DNA from: CAYOXX01 sp964408025
Lineage (GTDB): Bacteria; Acidobacteriota; DATKUA01
Assembly: GCA_964408025.1 (NCBI GenBank)
Contig: CAYOXX010000030.1
Span: 1 to 31,164 of the forward strand
Direction of reading: 5' to 3'
Length of the DNA: 31,164 nt
Positions 7,161-17,398 of the stretch are shown here, one piece after another. The translations under genes were made by a program, and so were the position numbers. Positions within the stretch are counted from its first letter, which is position 1; each line of letters begins with the position of its first letter. Below the pieces are notes generated by a model. The model worked only from the letters and a program-made list of their open reading frames with translations. It had not been told where the DNA came from and did no database searches.

Positions 7161-8138
7161 ATGCCCGACGCCAAAGCGACCGTAGCCGTCACGCGCCGCA
7201 TCCCGGCCGCGGGCTTGCGGCCGCTGGAGGAGCGCTACCAGGTCCGCCTCTTCGACAGCGACCTGCCGCCCGAGCGCCCGAAACTGCTCGAGTTGCTGCG
7301 CGATGCCGATGCCGCACTCACCCTTCTCTCAGACATTGTGGACTACGAAATCCTCAGCGCCTGCTCGCGGCTGAAGGTCGTCGCCAACTGCGCCGTCGGC
7401 TACGAGAACATCGACGTCTACGCAGCCGCCAAACGCGGTATCTGGGTCACCAACACCCCCGAGGTGCTCACCGACGCCACCGCCGACCTCGCCATGACAC
7501 TCATCCTCTGCGTCAGCCGCAGGATCGTCGAAGCGGATCGCTACATGCGCGGCGGCAAGTACCGCGCCTGGGACCCGCGGCTCCTGCGCGGTCGCCAGCT
7601 CACGGGCAAGACGCTGGGCATCGTCGGCCTCGGCCGCATCGGCCGCGCCGTCGCACAGCGGGCCAAGGCCTTCGGCATGGAGATCGTCTACACCGATCCC
7701 CAAGCCCACACCGAAGCCGAGCGCGAGCTGGGCGCCTTTCGCATGGGATTCCGGGAACTGCTTTTCGCATCCGACGTCGTTACACTGCACACGCCCTACG
7801 CCCCCGAGCTCCACCACCTGATGGACGCCGAGGCCTTCGCCGCCATGAAGCCGACCGCCTACTTCATCAACACCGCCCGCGGCAGGCTGATGGACGAGCG
7901 GGCCCTGCTGGAGGCCCTCAAGAGTGGTGAGATCGCCGGCGCGGGCTTGGACGTCTACGAGAACGAGCCGGAGTTCGAGCACGAGCTGGCGGAGCTGGAC
8001 AACGTCGTCCTCCTGCCCCACATCGGCAGCGCCACCCACGAGACGCGCGACGCCATGGCCGAACTCGCGGCTCGAAACATCATCGAAGTCCTCGAAGGAC
8101 GCAGACCGCCGACGCCTGTCAACGAACCGATTCGGTGA
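7161..8138 (+). CDS. D-isomer-specific 2-hydroxyacid dehydrogenase (glyoxylate/hydroxypyruvate reductase-like)
   Basis: A 325-residue NAD(P)-dependent enzyme of the GyaR/GhrB/SerA family, cytoplasmic. It has a flexible substrate domain at the N-terminus, the Rossmann motif GLGRIG at residues 156-161, and the catalytic triad Arg240 (NTARG), Glu269 (NEPE) and His287 (LPHIGSAT). The segment VANCAVGYENID is typical of glyoxylate or hydroxypyruvate reductases, which reduce these acids to glycolate or glycerate. No ACT or other regulatory domain follows, which argues against a full SerA. An in-frame ATG at 7140 is possible, but 7161 has GGAG 7 bases upstream and gives the usual family length. It is 12 bases upstream of folD and likely co-transcribed with it. 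Confidence 0.85.
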   Translation: MPDAKATVAVTRRIPAAGLRPLEERYQVRLFDSDLPPERPKLLELLRDADAALTLLSDIVDYEILSACSRLKVVANCAVGYENIDVYAAAKRGIWVTNTPEVLTDATADLAMTLILCVSRRIVEADRYMRGGKYRAWDPRLLRGRQLTGKTLGIVGLGRIGRAVAQRAKAFGMEIVYTDPQAHTEAERELGAFRMGFRELLFASDVVTLHTPYAPELHHLMDAEAFAAMKPTAYFINTARGRLMDERALLEALKSGEIAGAGLDVYENEPEFEHELAELDNVVLLPHIGSATHETRDAMAELAARNIIEVLEGRRPPTPVNEPIR

Positions 8139-8150
8139 TACTATTGCCCA

Positions 8151-9074
8151 ATGAGCGCGACGATCGTAAACGGAGCTGAGATCGGCAAGCGGATCAGGGC
8201 CGAGGTCGCCGCCGAGGCTGCTGCCATGGCCGAACGCGGCGTCGTGCCCGGCCTGGCCGTCATCCTCGTCGGCGAAGACCGCGCCAGCTCCACCTACGTC
8301 CGCTCCAAGCGGCGCGCCTGCCGCAAGGCCGGAATCCACTCCGAACTCCAGCATCTGCCCGATTCGATCTCGCAGGACGAGCTTCTCCAGCGGGTAGGCG
8401 AGCTGAACCGGCGGGACGAAATCGATGGCATACTCGTACAACTGCCGTTGCCCGACGGGATAGATGAACAGGAGATCCTGGAGGCCATCGATCCCGCCAA
8501 GGACGTCGACGGATTTCACCCCATCAACTTCGGCAGGCTGGCCACCGGCCAGGACTCGTTCGTGCCGGCTACCCCGCTGGGCATAATGGAGATCCTTCGC
8601 ACCCACGACGTACCGATTGAGGGCGCGCGCGCAGTCGTCATCGGCCGCAGCAACATCGTAGGCAAGCCGGTGGCACTGCTGCTGCTGCACTCCCACGCCA
8701 CTGTTACACTCTGCCACAGCCGCACCAGGGACCTGCCGCTTGTTGCGCGCGAGGCGGACATCCTCGTCGCCGCCACCGGCCGGGCGGCGATTGTGACCCC
8801 AGAGTTCGTGAAGCAAGGGGCGGCGGTGATTGACGTCGGCATGAACGCCATCGATGACGAGGGATTGATCCGGGAGCTGTTCGGCGAAAATCCGGATCGC
8901 CTCGCCGACCTCGATAAGAAGGGCTACACGCTCACCGGCGACGTCCACCCCGCGGTTGCCGAGGCTGCCAGCCTGCTCACGCCCGTGCCCGGCGGCGTCG
9001 GCCCCCTGACCATCGCCATGCTCTTGAAGAACTGCCTGCGCGCGGCGCGCCTGCGCCGGATGGGAGGGGCCTGA
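8151..9074 (+). CDS. folD: Bifunctional methylenetetrahydrofolate dehydrogenase / methenyltetrahydrofolate cyclohydrolase
   Basis: A 307-residue cytoplasmic FolD that interconverts 5,10-methylene-THF, 5,10-methenyl-THF and 10-formyl-THF. The folate site shows YVRSKRRACRKAGI (the Tyr-x3-Lys pair), VQLPLPDGID and DVDGFHPINFGRLA; the NADP domain has GRSNIVGKPVALLL and CHSRT, and the C-terminus has TPVPGGVGPLT. It is slightly longer than the usual 280-295 residues, with the excess in the loop around LIRELFGENPDRL and at the C-terminal tail. Its TGA overlaps the coaE start (TGATG at 9072-9076), so the two are translationally coupled. No ribosome site of note precedes the ATG. Confidence 0.95.
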   Translation: MSATIVNGAEIGKRIRAEVAAEAAAMAERGVVPGLAVILVGEDRASSTYVRSKRRACRKAGIHSELQHLPDSISQDELLQRVGELNRRDEIDGILVQLPLPDGIDEQEILEAIDPAKDVDGFHPINFGRLATGQDSFVPATPLGIMEILRTHDVPIEGARAVVIGRSNIVGKPVALLLLHSHATVTLCHSRTRDLPLVAREADILVAATGRAAIVTPEFVKQGAAVIDVGMNAIDDEGLIRELFGENPDRLADLDKKGYTLTGDVHPAVAEAASLLTPVPGGVGPLTIAMLLKNCLRAARLRRMGGA

Positions 9075-9709
9075 TGGCTACCTTTCTCGACGTCGGCCTC
9101 ACCGGTGGTATCTGCTGCGGCAAGAGCACCGCCCAGCGCCTCTTCGCGACGCTCGGCTGCCACACGCTCGACTCCGACGCCATCTATCATCAGCTAATCC
9201 AACCTGGGCGTCCGCTCCACGCCAGGCTTGTCGAGTGGCTGGGGGAGCGCGTCCTCGACGGCCGCAACCGCATCGACCGCGTCGTCCTCGGCGAAATCGT
9301 CTTCAACGACGACGAGGCGCTCAAAAAACTCAACGCCATCGCCCACCCGATGGTTGTCGACGAGCAGGAGCGCCTCAAGCGCGAGATCCAGGCCGAAGGC
9401 AACGGCGGCATAATGATCACCGACGCCGCCCTGATGATCGAGGCCGGTACCTACGAGCGCTACGACAAGATCGTCGTAGTCTCCTGCGACCCCGACGAGC
9501 AGCTCCGCCGCCTCATGCTGCGCACCCGCCTCGATGCCGACTCGGCGCGGCGGCGCATCGCGTCCCAGATGTCGGCCGAGGAGAAGCTCGGCTACGCCGA
9601 CTACCCGATCTACAACAGCGAGAGCCTCGAGGCCCTCAAGCGCCAGGTCGAGGAGGTGTACGCCCACCTGGTGCTCGACCTGCGCGCCAAGGAGCGGGGC
9701 CGTGTTTGA
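9074..9709 (+). CDS. coaE: Dephospho-CoA kinase
   Basis: A 211-residue cytoplasmic P-loop kinase that catalyses the last step of coenzyme A synthesis, ATP-dependent phosphorylation of the ribose 3'-OH of dephospho-CoA. The Walker A motif GLTGGICCGKST covers residues 8-19, with Lys17. The glycine-serine usually seen before GKST is replaced by two cysteines, which leaves the phosphate-binding residues intact. DSDAIYHQLI supplies the conserved Asp, and HPMV and the RL..R.. lid segment (LRRLMLRTRLDADSARRR) follow as in the family. The C-terminus lacks the common 'I-N-G' finish but is of normal length. It overlaps folD by one base and queD by eight. Confidence 0.93.
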   Translation: MATFLDVGLTGGICCGKSTAQRLFATLGCHTLDSDAIYHQLIQPGRPLHARLVEWLGERVLDGRNRIDRVVLGEIVFNDDEALKKLNAIAHPMVVDEQERLKREIQAEGNGGIMITDAALMIEAGTYERYDKIVVVSCDPDEQLRRLMLRTRLDADSARRRIASQMSAEEKLGYADYPIYNSESLEALKRQVEEVYAHLVLDLRAKERGRV

Positions 9710-10088
9710 GGTCAGCATCTCCCTGACCTTCTCCGCCGCGCACAGGCTGCCCGGCTACCCGGGCGACTGCAGCCGGCTGCACGGCCACAACTGGCGCGTC
9801 GTCGTCTCCGTGCGCGCCCGCGAGCTCGACGAGCTCGGCATGGTCGCCGATTTCCGCGCTGTGAAGGAAGATGCCCGCAAGGTCATCGCGGAGCTCGACC
9901 ACACGCTGATAAACGACCACCCCGACTTCCGGGACTCCGACCCCAGCAGCGAGGCGCTCGCACGCTGGATATTCGAGCGCCTGCGCCCGGCTCTCGACGC
10001 CGGCAACCACCGGCTGTGCGCCGTCGAGGTTTGGGAAACCGACAACAGCGGCGCCCGATATGAGCCGACCGAACCGGTCGAAATATAA
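9702..10088 (+). CDS. queD: 6-carboxytetrahydropterin synthase (QueD/PTPS family)
   Basis: A 128-residue enzyme that converts 7,8-dihydroneopterin triphosphate to 6-carboxy-5,6,7,8-tetrahydropterin in queuosine and 7-deazapurine synthesis. The zinc ligands are His14 (SAAHRL), His27 and His29 (LHGHNW). The catalytic cysteine is Cys23, the catalytic pair Asp66-His67 lies in ELDHTLIN, and Glu112 in VWET anchors the pterin. The Cys-x3-His-Gly-His spacing fits QueD rather than the mammalian synthase. The start is GTG at 9702 inside the coaE end, with GGAG about 10 bases upstream. No queC, queE or queF is nearby, so the rest of the pathway must be elsewhere. Confidence 0.92.
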   Translation: MFEVSISLTFSAAHRLPGYPGDCSRLHGHNWRVVVSVRARELDELGMVADFRAVKEDARKVIAELDHTLINDHPDFRDSDPSSEALARWIFERLRPALDAGNHRLCAVEVWETDNSGARYEPTEPVEI

Positions 10089-10138
10089 GCAGCGGGAATC
10101 CACACCCTCTTGATCTGCTCGATGTCTCGTTTTTGAAC

Positions 10139-10144
10139 TATAAT
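10139..10144 (+). promoter_or_regulatory. -10 box before the 53-aa gene
   Basis: A perfect TATAAT about 70 bases upstream of the small gene at 10215. No good -35 box lies 16-18 bases further up, so this is a weak or activator-dependent promoter if it is real. Confidence 0.3.
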
Positions 10145-10214
10145 TATCAGGCGGAAATGGATTCAGTGCCCTCGTTGTGTCGTGCTTGTGGTGTTTCAGT
10201 GAAGGGAGGAAACC

Positions 10215-10376
10215 ATGCCAACTGAAGTCTCTATTATTATCTCTATGTACATCGTGACAAAAACAGGAGTGATTGTGGGGGACAAGAAACAATCTGTCGG
10301 GATCAGGCTGATAGCCGGGTTTACCGCCGTCCTTTCGTACCTAGTCATCCTCGGCCTTCTGCTGGATCTATTCTAG
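10215..10376 (+). CDS. Small membrane protein, 53 residues
   Basis: ATG at 10215 preceded by GGGAGG with a 5-base spacer, an excellent ribosome site, and an open frame to TAG at 10374-10376. The product has a hydrophobic stretch at about residues 5-22 (SIIISMYIV...), a charged loop VGDKKQSVG, and a strongly hydrophobic C-terminal helix (about 31-52). That makes a likely two-helix hairpin in the inner membrane. The family is not recognised. It lies 13 bases upstream of the Mth938-like gene and may be co-transcribed with it. Confidence 0.65.
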   Translation: MPTEVSIIISMYIVTKTGVIVGDKKQSVGIRLIAGFTAVLSYLVILGLLLDLF

Positions 10377-10389
10377 GTAACGGAGTCAG

Positions 10390-10731
10390 GTGAGGATATC
10401 CAACTACAGTTTCGGCTCGATCACGGTCGCGGGCTGTAGCTACACGTCCGACGTCATTCTACTTCCGGACAGGATCATTCCGAACTGGTGGCGCAAGTCC
10501 GGCCACCTGCTAGTGCCCGAGGACCTCGAAGAGGTCGTCGCCGCCGCGCCGGCGCGCCTCGTCATAGGCACCGGCGCCGCCGGAGGCATGCGCGTGCCGG
10601 AAGCGACTCTCGAATTCCTGCGGCAAGAGGGAATCGAACCGACTGTGCTGCGCACCAAGGTCGCCTGCGAGCGCTTCAACTTGCTCGCGGCCGAAGGCGA
10701 CGTCGCCGCCGCCCTGCACCTGACATGCTAG
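10390..10731 (+). CDS. Mth938-like (DUF498/AAMDC) protein
   Basis: A 113-residue single-domain protein of the Mth938 fold. It opens with SFGSITVAGCSYTSDVILLPDRI, read in two pieces, continues with NWWRKSGHLL, and has the central VIGTGAAGGMRVPEAT, which matches the family's 'GTG...g...p' loop. Homologues such as archaeal Mth938 and human AAMDC or NDUFAF3 have no settled bacterial role; some link the fold to respiratory complex I assembly. The start is GTG at 10390, where GGAG lies 5 bases upstream. The C-terminus ends LHLTC. It converges with the FGE-fold gene on the other strand. Confidence 0.8.
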   Translation: MRISNYSFGSITVAGCSYTSDVILLPDRIIPNWWRKSGHLLVPEDLEEVVAAAPARLVIGTGAAGGMRVPEATLEFLRQEGIEPTVLRTKVACERFNLLAAEGDVAAALHLTC

Positions 10732-10746
10732 CTAAGTATGGGATCA

Positions 10747-10762
10747 GGGACCCTTGTGTCCC
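10747..10762. terminator. Hairpin between convergent genes
   Basis: GGGAC-CCTTGT-GTCCC lies between the stop codons of the Mth938-like gene and the FGE-fold lipoprotein gene. It has no T-tract worth naming, so function as a terminator is uncertain. Confidence 0.25.
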
Positions 10763-10791
10763 CCCCTTATTTGGGAACAAGGATTTTAGTA

Positions 10792-11802
10792 TTAAGGGCT
10801 ATCCAAGTCCCGGACACAACGAAAACCCCTGAGGTTGCACCAGGCGGCCGGCGTGACCCAGTAGCGGTTGGAGAGGCGAATGTGCATCGGGTTGCAGTCC
10901 CAGGCGCCGCCGCGCAAGACACGGCGTACCCCCGAAGACGGGCCCTGCGGATCGCGCGTCGGCGAGCGGCTGTAGTAATCCTCTTCGTACCAGTCCGCGC
11001 ACCACTCGAACACGTTGCCGGCCATGTCGTACAAGCCGAATCCATTGGCCGCGAACGACCCAACCGGCGCTACGTCGCCGTAACCGTCATGGTATCCCTC
11101 AAAGATGTCGTACCCAGGTATACTCCGCTGAAGCACTTCGTACAGACGTCTATACTCTCTCCTGAACGCCTCGTCCGCGACGTTGGCCTGCCTGATGCCG
11201 TCCACCATCGGCAGCTCCTGATTTCCCCAAACATATTTCCAGCCCTCCTGCCCTCCGCGGGCGGCGTACTCCCACTCCGCCTCCGTCGGCAGGCGTACCC
11301 CGGCCCACTCGCAATATGCCTCCGCGTCGCGCCAGTTGACATTCACTATCGGGTGGTCCAGGTAAGACCAGCCGGGATTTAGATTGCGATTGTTCAATAT
11401 CTCGATCTCCGGCGGCATGGAACAGCCGGTCTCCTCGCAGAACTGCATGTAGGCGCGCACAGTCACGGCCGTGCGGCTCACCCAGAACACCCGGCTGATC
11501 GTCACGCGATGGCGAGGACTCTCGTCGACATCGCACTCTCCATCCCCCGGTACACAACCCATCTGGAAACTACCAGGCGGAATGCGGACGTACTCCAGAC
11601 CGGCCCTGTCTATCCAGACCTGATCCAGCTCTTGGTCATCTATAACTTCGGCCTCTTCGGGAACGCTCTCTTCACGGTCCTGCTGCTGTGTGATCTCCTC
11701 GCCCTCCTGCTGCCCGTCACAGGCCAGAACTAGTAACAGCGAAAGCGCTAAGAAGCAAAGAACTCTGAGACTACGAAGTTTTTGGAATTGCATTGCCCTC
11801 AT
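10792..11802 (-). CDS. FGE/SUMF1-fold lipoprotein lacking the catalytic cysteines
   Basis: A 336-residue lipoprotein. The signal peptide ends in lipobox LVLAC (Cys28). Asp at the next position would, by the E. coli rule, retain the protein in the inner membrane. After an acidic linker (about residues 29-60) comes a formylglycine-generating-enzyme-sulfatase domain: IPPGSFQMGC, ESPRHRVTI, RLPTEAEWEYAARGG, NGFGLYDMAGNVFEWCADW, RGGAWD and NLRGFRC. True FGE converts a sulfatase Cys to formylglycine using a copper-bound Cys pair in a 'YCxxxxC' motif before the AAR segment. Here the corresponding stretch reads NPMHIRLSNRYW with no cysteine, so oxidase activity is unlikely; ligand binding or an enzyme-like scaffold is more probable. 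The start (11802 or ATG 11793) is uncertain. The AT-rich gap 11803-11997 upstream holds no clear gene. Confidence 0.8.
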   Translation of the reverse strand: MRAMQFQKLRSLRVLCFLALSLLLVLACDGQQEGEEITQQQDREESVPEEAEVIDDQELDQVWIDRAGLEYVRIPPGSFQMGCVPGDGECDVDESPRHRVTISRVFWVSRTAVTVRAYMQFCEETGCSMPPEIEILNNRNLNPGWSYLDHPIVNVNWRDAEAYCEWAGVRLPTEAEWEYAARGGQEGWKYVWGNQELPMVDGIRQANVADEAFRREYRRLYEVLQRSIPGYDIFEGYHDGYGDVAPVGSFAANGFGLYDMAGNVFEWCADWYEEDYYSRSPTRDPQGPSSGVRRVLRGGAWDCNPMHIRLSNRYWVTPAAWCNLRGFRCVRDLDSP

Positions 11803-11997
11803 CTCTCGATTAATAAAAGTATGCCTTATTGTCCTTAAAACAAAATTTAAAAAGATAGTTATAGGATTTTGGTGTCGTAGAGTCGTAGACATGACACGGA
11901 AACGCAATGACTGAAGAATAATAGAACACCAGAATCCCGTGACTGAACTTTTTCACGAACAAATCAAAATGATGAGGTAATTAACCAACATTCGGTA

Positions 11998-12393
11998 TTA
12001 AGTAATAATCGCTCGGGCCCATTCGAATACTCTCTGGGCGAGAGACACGGCCAAGCGGTGATCCTCCCCGGATACCTCATCCCACGGACCGGGATAACGC
12101 GTACCCACTGCGTAATCGGTCAAAGCAGCGGCATCACCTAATTCTTCCGGGAAATCCACGCCCCCGGCCTTTACCAAGGTAATCAGCATAGCGATATCGT
12201 GGGTATGCGGGAACCGAATCCCATAGTGAAGCAATATGGCCTTGAGGCTCTTCTCAGCCGCCTGCTGCGCATGGAAGCAGATTGTTTCGTAAAGAACACC
12301 TTTCGAGACTTGCTGCCGCGCCACCAGCAAGTCGCTCCGGGCATGTCGAAGCCAGTCCGCGGGACTGCCGGGAACAGGGGGCTCAGGCCGCAT
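11998..12393 (-). CDS. HEPN-domain protein, partner of an MNT nucleotidyltransferase
   Basis: A 131-residue all-helical HEPN protein. The helix pattern is seen in WLRHARSDLLVARQQ, CFHAQQAAEKSLKAILLHYG, PHTHDIAMLI and the C-terminal helix SLAQRVFEWARAIIT. HEPN proteins in these pairs are often RNase toxins with an RX4-6H motif. Here the typical 'YAV-TRYPG' segment is present, but no Arg-x4-6-His follows, so RNase activity is doubtful. The start overlaps the end of the MNT gene by 11 bases (12383-12393), so the two are translationally coupled. The pair could be a toxin-antitoxin module or a nucleotidyltransferase with a substrate-binding HEPN partner. Confidence 0.85.
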   Translation of the reverse strand: MRPEPPVPGSPADWLRHARSDLLVARQQVSKGVLYETICFHAQQAAEKSLKAILLHYGIRFPHTHDIAMLITLVKAGGVDFPEELGDAAALTDYAVGTRYPGPWDEVSGEDHRLAVSLAQRVFEWARAIIT

Positions 12394-12700
12394 ATATCTC
12401 CCTGCCCTCGCGCAAGGCGGGGAAGAAGACCATGCCGTAATCGTCCCCGTACTTCTCCAGGTCCTCTTCGGTCGCGACTATCACGTCAACCGGACGGCCA
12501 AAACCGATAATCTGTTTGTAAACCGCCTGTGCGGCGTGGCGCCTGTGGGTTCCGTTCGGCACCACCACCAGCACATCGATATCACTGTCGATGAGGTTCT
12601 CGCGACGCACCGCGGAGCCGAACAGAATCACTCTCAGAGGGCTGGCAGCCGCTACAATCCTTCGAATTAAATCATCGATTACTGTGGACTCAACGTCCAT
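12383..12700 (-). CDS. MNT-type minimal nucleotidyltransferase
   Basis: A 105-residue nucleotidyltransferase of the pol-beta superfamily. The motif FGSAVRRE...DSDIDVLVVV gives GS at 28-29 with catalytic aspartates Asp40 and Asp42, and a third acidic position follows in RPVDVIVAT. Such MNTs are the antitoxin partners of HEPN toxins in MNT-HEPN modules, some of which AMPylate the HEPN protein; others modify different targets. The ATG is preceded by GAGG at 5 bases. It has its own promoter (12754-12782) and is translationally coupled to HEPN. The upstream gap to the kinase gene is about 106 bases. Confidence 0.88.
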   Translation of the reverse strand: MDVESTVIDDLIRRIVAAASPLRVILFGSAVRRENLIDSDIDVLVVVPNGTHRRHAAQAVYKQIIGFGRPVDVIVATEEDLEKYGDDYGMVFFPALREGREIYAA

Positions 12701-12753
12701 GCCAGCCTCGCATATCCTAATCCTATATGGTCAATACTACTAGCCTTTTGCTA

Positions 12754-12782
12754 AGTATGAATCATCACGACCAAGTCGTCAA
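12754..12782 (-). promoter_or_regulatory. Promoter of the MNT-HEPN pair
   Basis: On the minus strand, TTGACG (12782-12777) and CATACT (12759-12754) are separated by 17 bases. They match five and four of the six sigma70 consensus positions. The start codon is about 54 bases downstream. Confidence 0.5.
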
Positions 12783-12806
12783 ACCAGCGGCGATTACTCC
12801 GGTGCG

Positions 12807-15446
<2,640 letters not shown>

Positions 15447-15569
15447 GATCTCTCTAACCAGTAGTCTTTGTGGGGCCGCCTAAGCTGAGTCCTGCTCCGT
15501 CCAATTAAACCTGGGCGAGCAACCCGATATTCCAAGAGTGTTTACCGGACGCCAAAAGGATAGCTTAGT

Positions 15570-15613
15570 TCCGCGGCGATGTGAAGCGCCCTGCAGGCAG
15601 CCATCGCCGCGGA
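15570..15613. repeat. 12+12 bp perfect inverted repeat in the kinase/SDR intergenic region
   Basis: TCCGCGGCGATG (15570-15581) and CATCGCCGCGGA (15602-15613) are perfect reverse complements around a 20-base centre that itself contains CTGCAG. The 327-base gap (15447-15773) separates divergent genes and holds no gene. The repeat is a candidate regulator site or cruciform, upstream of the SDR promoter. Confidence 0.5.
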
Positions 15614-15676
15614 GGATCGAATTGGAACTGGACCACAGATATGCCGGCCGTTCGGCTCCGGGGCGTATGATTGCTG

Positions 15677-15705
15677 TTGAAAACATTTTGGAAACATGGT
15701 TTAAT
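15677..15705 (+). promoter_or_regulatory. Promoter of the SDR/GcvP-like operon
   Basis: TTGAAA (15677-15682), a 17-base spacer and TTTAAT (15700-15705), about 70 bases before the first SDR start at 15774. The strongest promoter pattern on this strand near the operon. Confidence 0.55.
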
Positions 15706-15773
15706 AAGTTATTAATGATGATATTATGCGTTGATTTGCAAACTGTTATTGCAAGTCAAAAAGGGTAAATAAG

Positions 15774-16538
15774 ATGGTGCATTACAAGGACCTCAAAAGC
15801 AAGCGAGTTGTTATCACCGGCGGAGCAAGTGGAATCGGCCTGGCCACGGCCGGAAGATTCGCCGATGAAGGGGCGGAAGTTGTCATCCTCGATTGGAACA
15901 AGGAGGCAATAGCCGAAGCTCTGGGGGGCACCAAGGGTATACGCGAGGGAATAGTCGCCGATGTCAGCCGCCCCGAGGACGTGGTGAACTCGTTCCGCAA
16001 AGTGGATGAGATACTGGGCGGTGTCGATGTCCTGATTTCGAATGCGGGAATAAGTGTGCGCAAGCCCTTCCTGGATATCGAATACGAACAGTGGTCGAAA
16101 GTGCTCAGGGTGAATCTGGACGGAATGTTCCTCTGCGCTAAAGAAGCCATCAAGCGGATGATAAGGGAACGCTCGGGTGTCGTTCTATTTACGGCTTCCA
16201 CCAACGGGCTCGAGGGGCACCCTCTGTATGCGGATTACAATGCCTCCAAGGCGGGCGTCATTCTGCTGGCGAAGACCTTGGCGCTGGAATTCGCCCCGTG
16301 GTTGAGGGCCAACGCCGTCTGCCCGGGTTACGTGCTCACGCCGATGCAGAAGGCGGAATACACGCCGGAGATGTTGGAGGACCTAAATTCCAAGATACCC
16401 CTGAACCGGCACGCCACGCCGGAGGAAGTAGCCGCATTGTTTGCGTTCCTGGCATCCGAAGAAGCCTCGTTCATAACCGGGCAGGCCATGCCGATAGACG
16501 GCGGCGAAACATCAGGACAGTACTCAAGAGACAGCTAA
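15774..16538 (+). CDS. Short-chain dehydrogenase/reductase 1
   Basis: A 254-residue classical SDR with the nucleotide-binding motif TGGASGIG, the structural NAG motif (ISNAGIS), catalytic Tyr155/Lys159 in YNASK, and the C-terminal AMPIDGG finish. The Asp in ILDWNK suggests NAD rather than NADP. It is the first gene of a five-gene run; an AAGGG site lies 8 bases before the ATG, and the next gene starts 42 bases later. SDRs of this type oxidise secondary alcohols or reduce ketones; the substrate is not readable, but pairing with a second SDR suggests two consecutive steps on a polyol or hydroxyketone. Confidence 0.88.
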   Translation: MVHYKDLKSKRVVITGGASGIGLATAGRFADEGAEVVILDWNKEAIAEALGGTKGIREGIVADVSRPEDVVNSFRKVDEILGGVDVLISNAGISVRKPFLDIEYEQWSKVLRVNLDGMFLCAKEAIKRMIRERSGVVLFTASTNGLEGHPLYADYNASKAGVILLAKTLALEFAPWLRANAVCPGYVLTPMQKAEYTPEMLEDLNSKIPLNRHATPEEVAALFAFLASEEASFITGQAMPIDGGETSGQYSRDS

Positions 16539-16580
16539 ATATACAGCGAAATAAGAGCCGAATAAGCGGAGGTACTAAAT

Positions 16581-17369
16581 ATGAATATTGCAGCAAATAT
16601 AATAGAGTACATCTCGCTTGATGGGAAGGTAGCGATGATCACAGGCGCAGCGGCCGGCATCGGGCTGGGGACCGCCAAAGTGCTTGCGCAATCGGGGGCC
16701 GCCATAGCCCTGCTGGACATCGACGAGGCCGGCGGCATGGACGCAGCGAAAGAGATCGAGAGGCTCGGTGGCGTCGCGAAATACTATCAATGCGACGTCA
16801 CATCCAACGCCGCTTGCAGTAGAACAACCGAAGATGTTGCCAACGACTTCGGCAGGATCGATATCCTGGTAAACAACGCGGGCATCGCCGTACGCAAGAA
16901 CATCCTGGACTTGAGCGAGGACGACTGGGATCGATCAAACGACGTTAACCTCAAGGGTGTTTACCTGCTCTCGCGTCACGTAATTCCTCACATGATAAAA
17001 AACGGCGGCGGAAGCATAATCAACACGGGGTCCGGCTGGTCGCTCAAGGGTGGACCGGATGCCGTTTCATACTGCGCGTCCAAGGGCGGCGTCCTGAACA
17101 TGACACGCGCCATGGCCATAGATCACGGCAAGGACGGCATCAGGGTAAACTGTATCTGCCCCGGCGACGTGGACACGGGGCTTCTTCGCGGCGAAGCGGC
17201 CCAACTGGGAGCGGACGAAACCGAATTCATGCGGGAAGCCGCCAACCGCCCGCTCAACAGAGTCGGTGTTCCCGAAGACGTCGGTAAGGCTGTGCTCTTC
17301 TTCGCCGGCGATATGTCCAGCTGGGTAACCGGGGCGTTCCTGGTGGTCGACGGCGGAGGGTTAGCTTAA
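16581..17369 (+). CDS. Short-chain dehydrogenase/reductase 2
   Basis: A 262-residue classical SDR with TGAAAGIG, LVNNAGIAV, catalytic Tyr164/Lys168 in YCASK, and a PGDVDTGL segment after the active site. LLDIDE again points to NAD. It resembles 3-oxoacyl-ACP reductase-like and polyol dehydrogenase-like SDRs but differs enough from the first SDR to act on a different substrate. GGAGG lies 8 bases before the ATG. It is 29 bases upstream of the GcvPA-like gene, so co-transcription is likely. Confidence 0.88.
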   Translation: MNIAANIIEYISLDGKVAMITGAAAGIGLGTAKVLAQSGAAIALLDIDEAGGMDAAKEIERLGGVAKYYQCDVTSNAACSRTTEDVANDFGRIDILVNNAGIAVRKNILDLSEDDWDRSNDVNLKGVYLLSRHVIPHMIKNGGGSIINTGSGWSLKGGPDAVSYCASKGGVLNMTRAMAIDHGKDGIRVNCICPGDVDTGLLRGEAAQLGADETEFMREAANRPLNRVGVPEDVGKAVLFFAGDMSSWVTGAFLVVDGGGLA

Positions 17370-17398
17370 GCGCAAAACACCTTAATTCGGAGTTTCCC

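Noticed and set aside
7329..8948. A 539-codon minus-strand frame across the hydroxyacid dehydrogenase and folD genes
   Set aside because: It spans two well-supported genes and an intergenic gap, and gives no family signature; it is a GC-content shadow.
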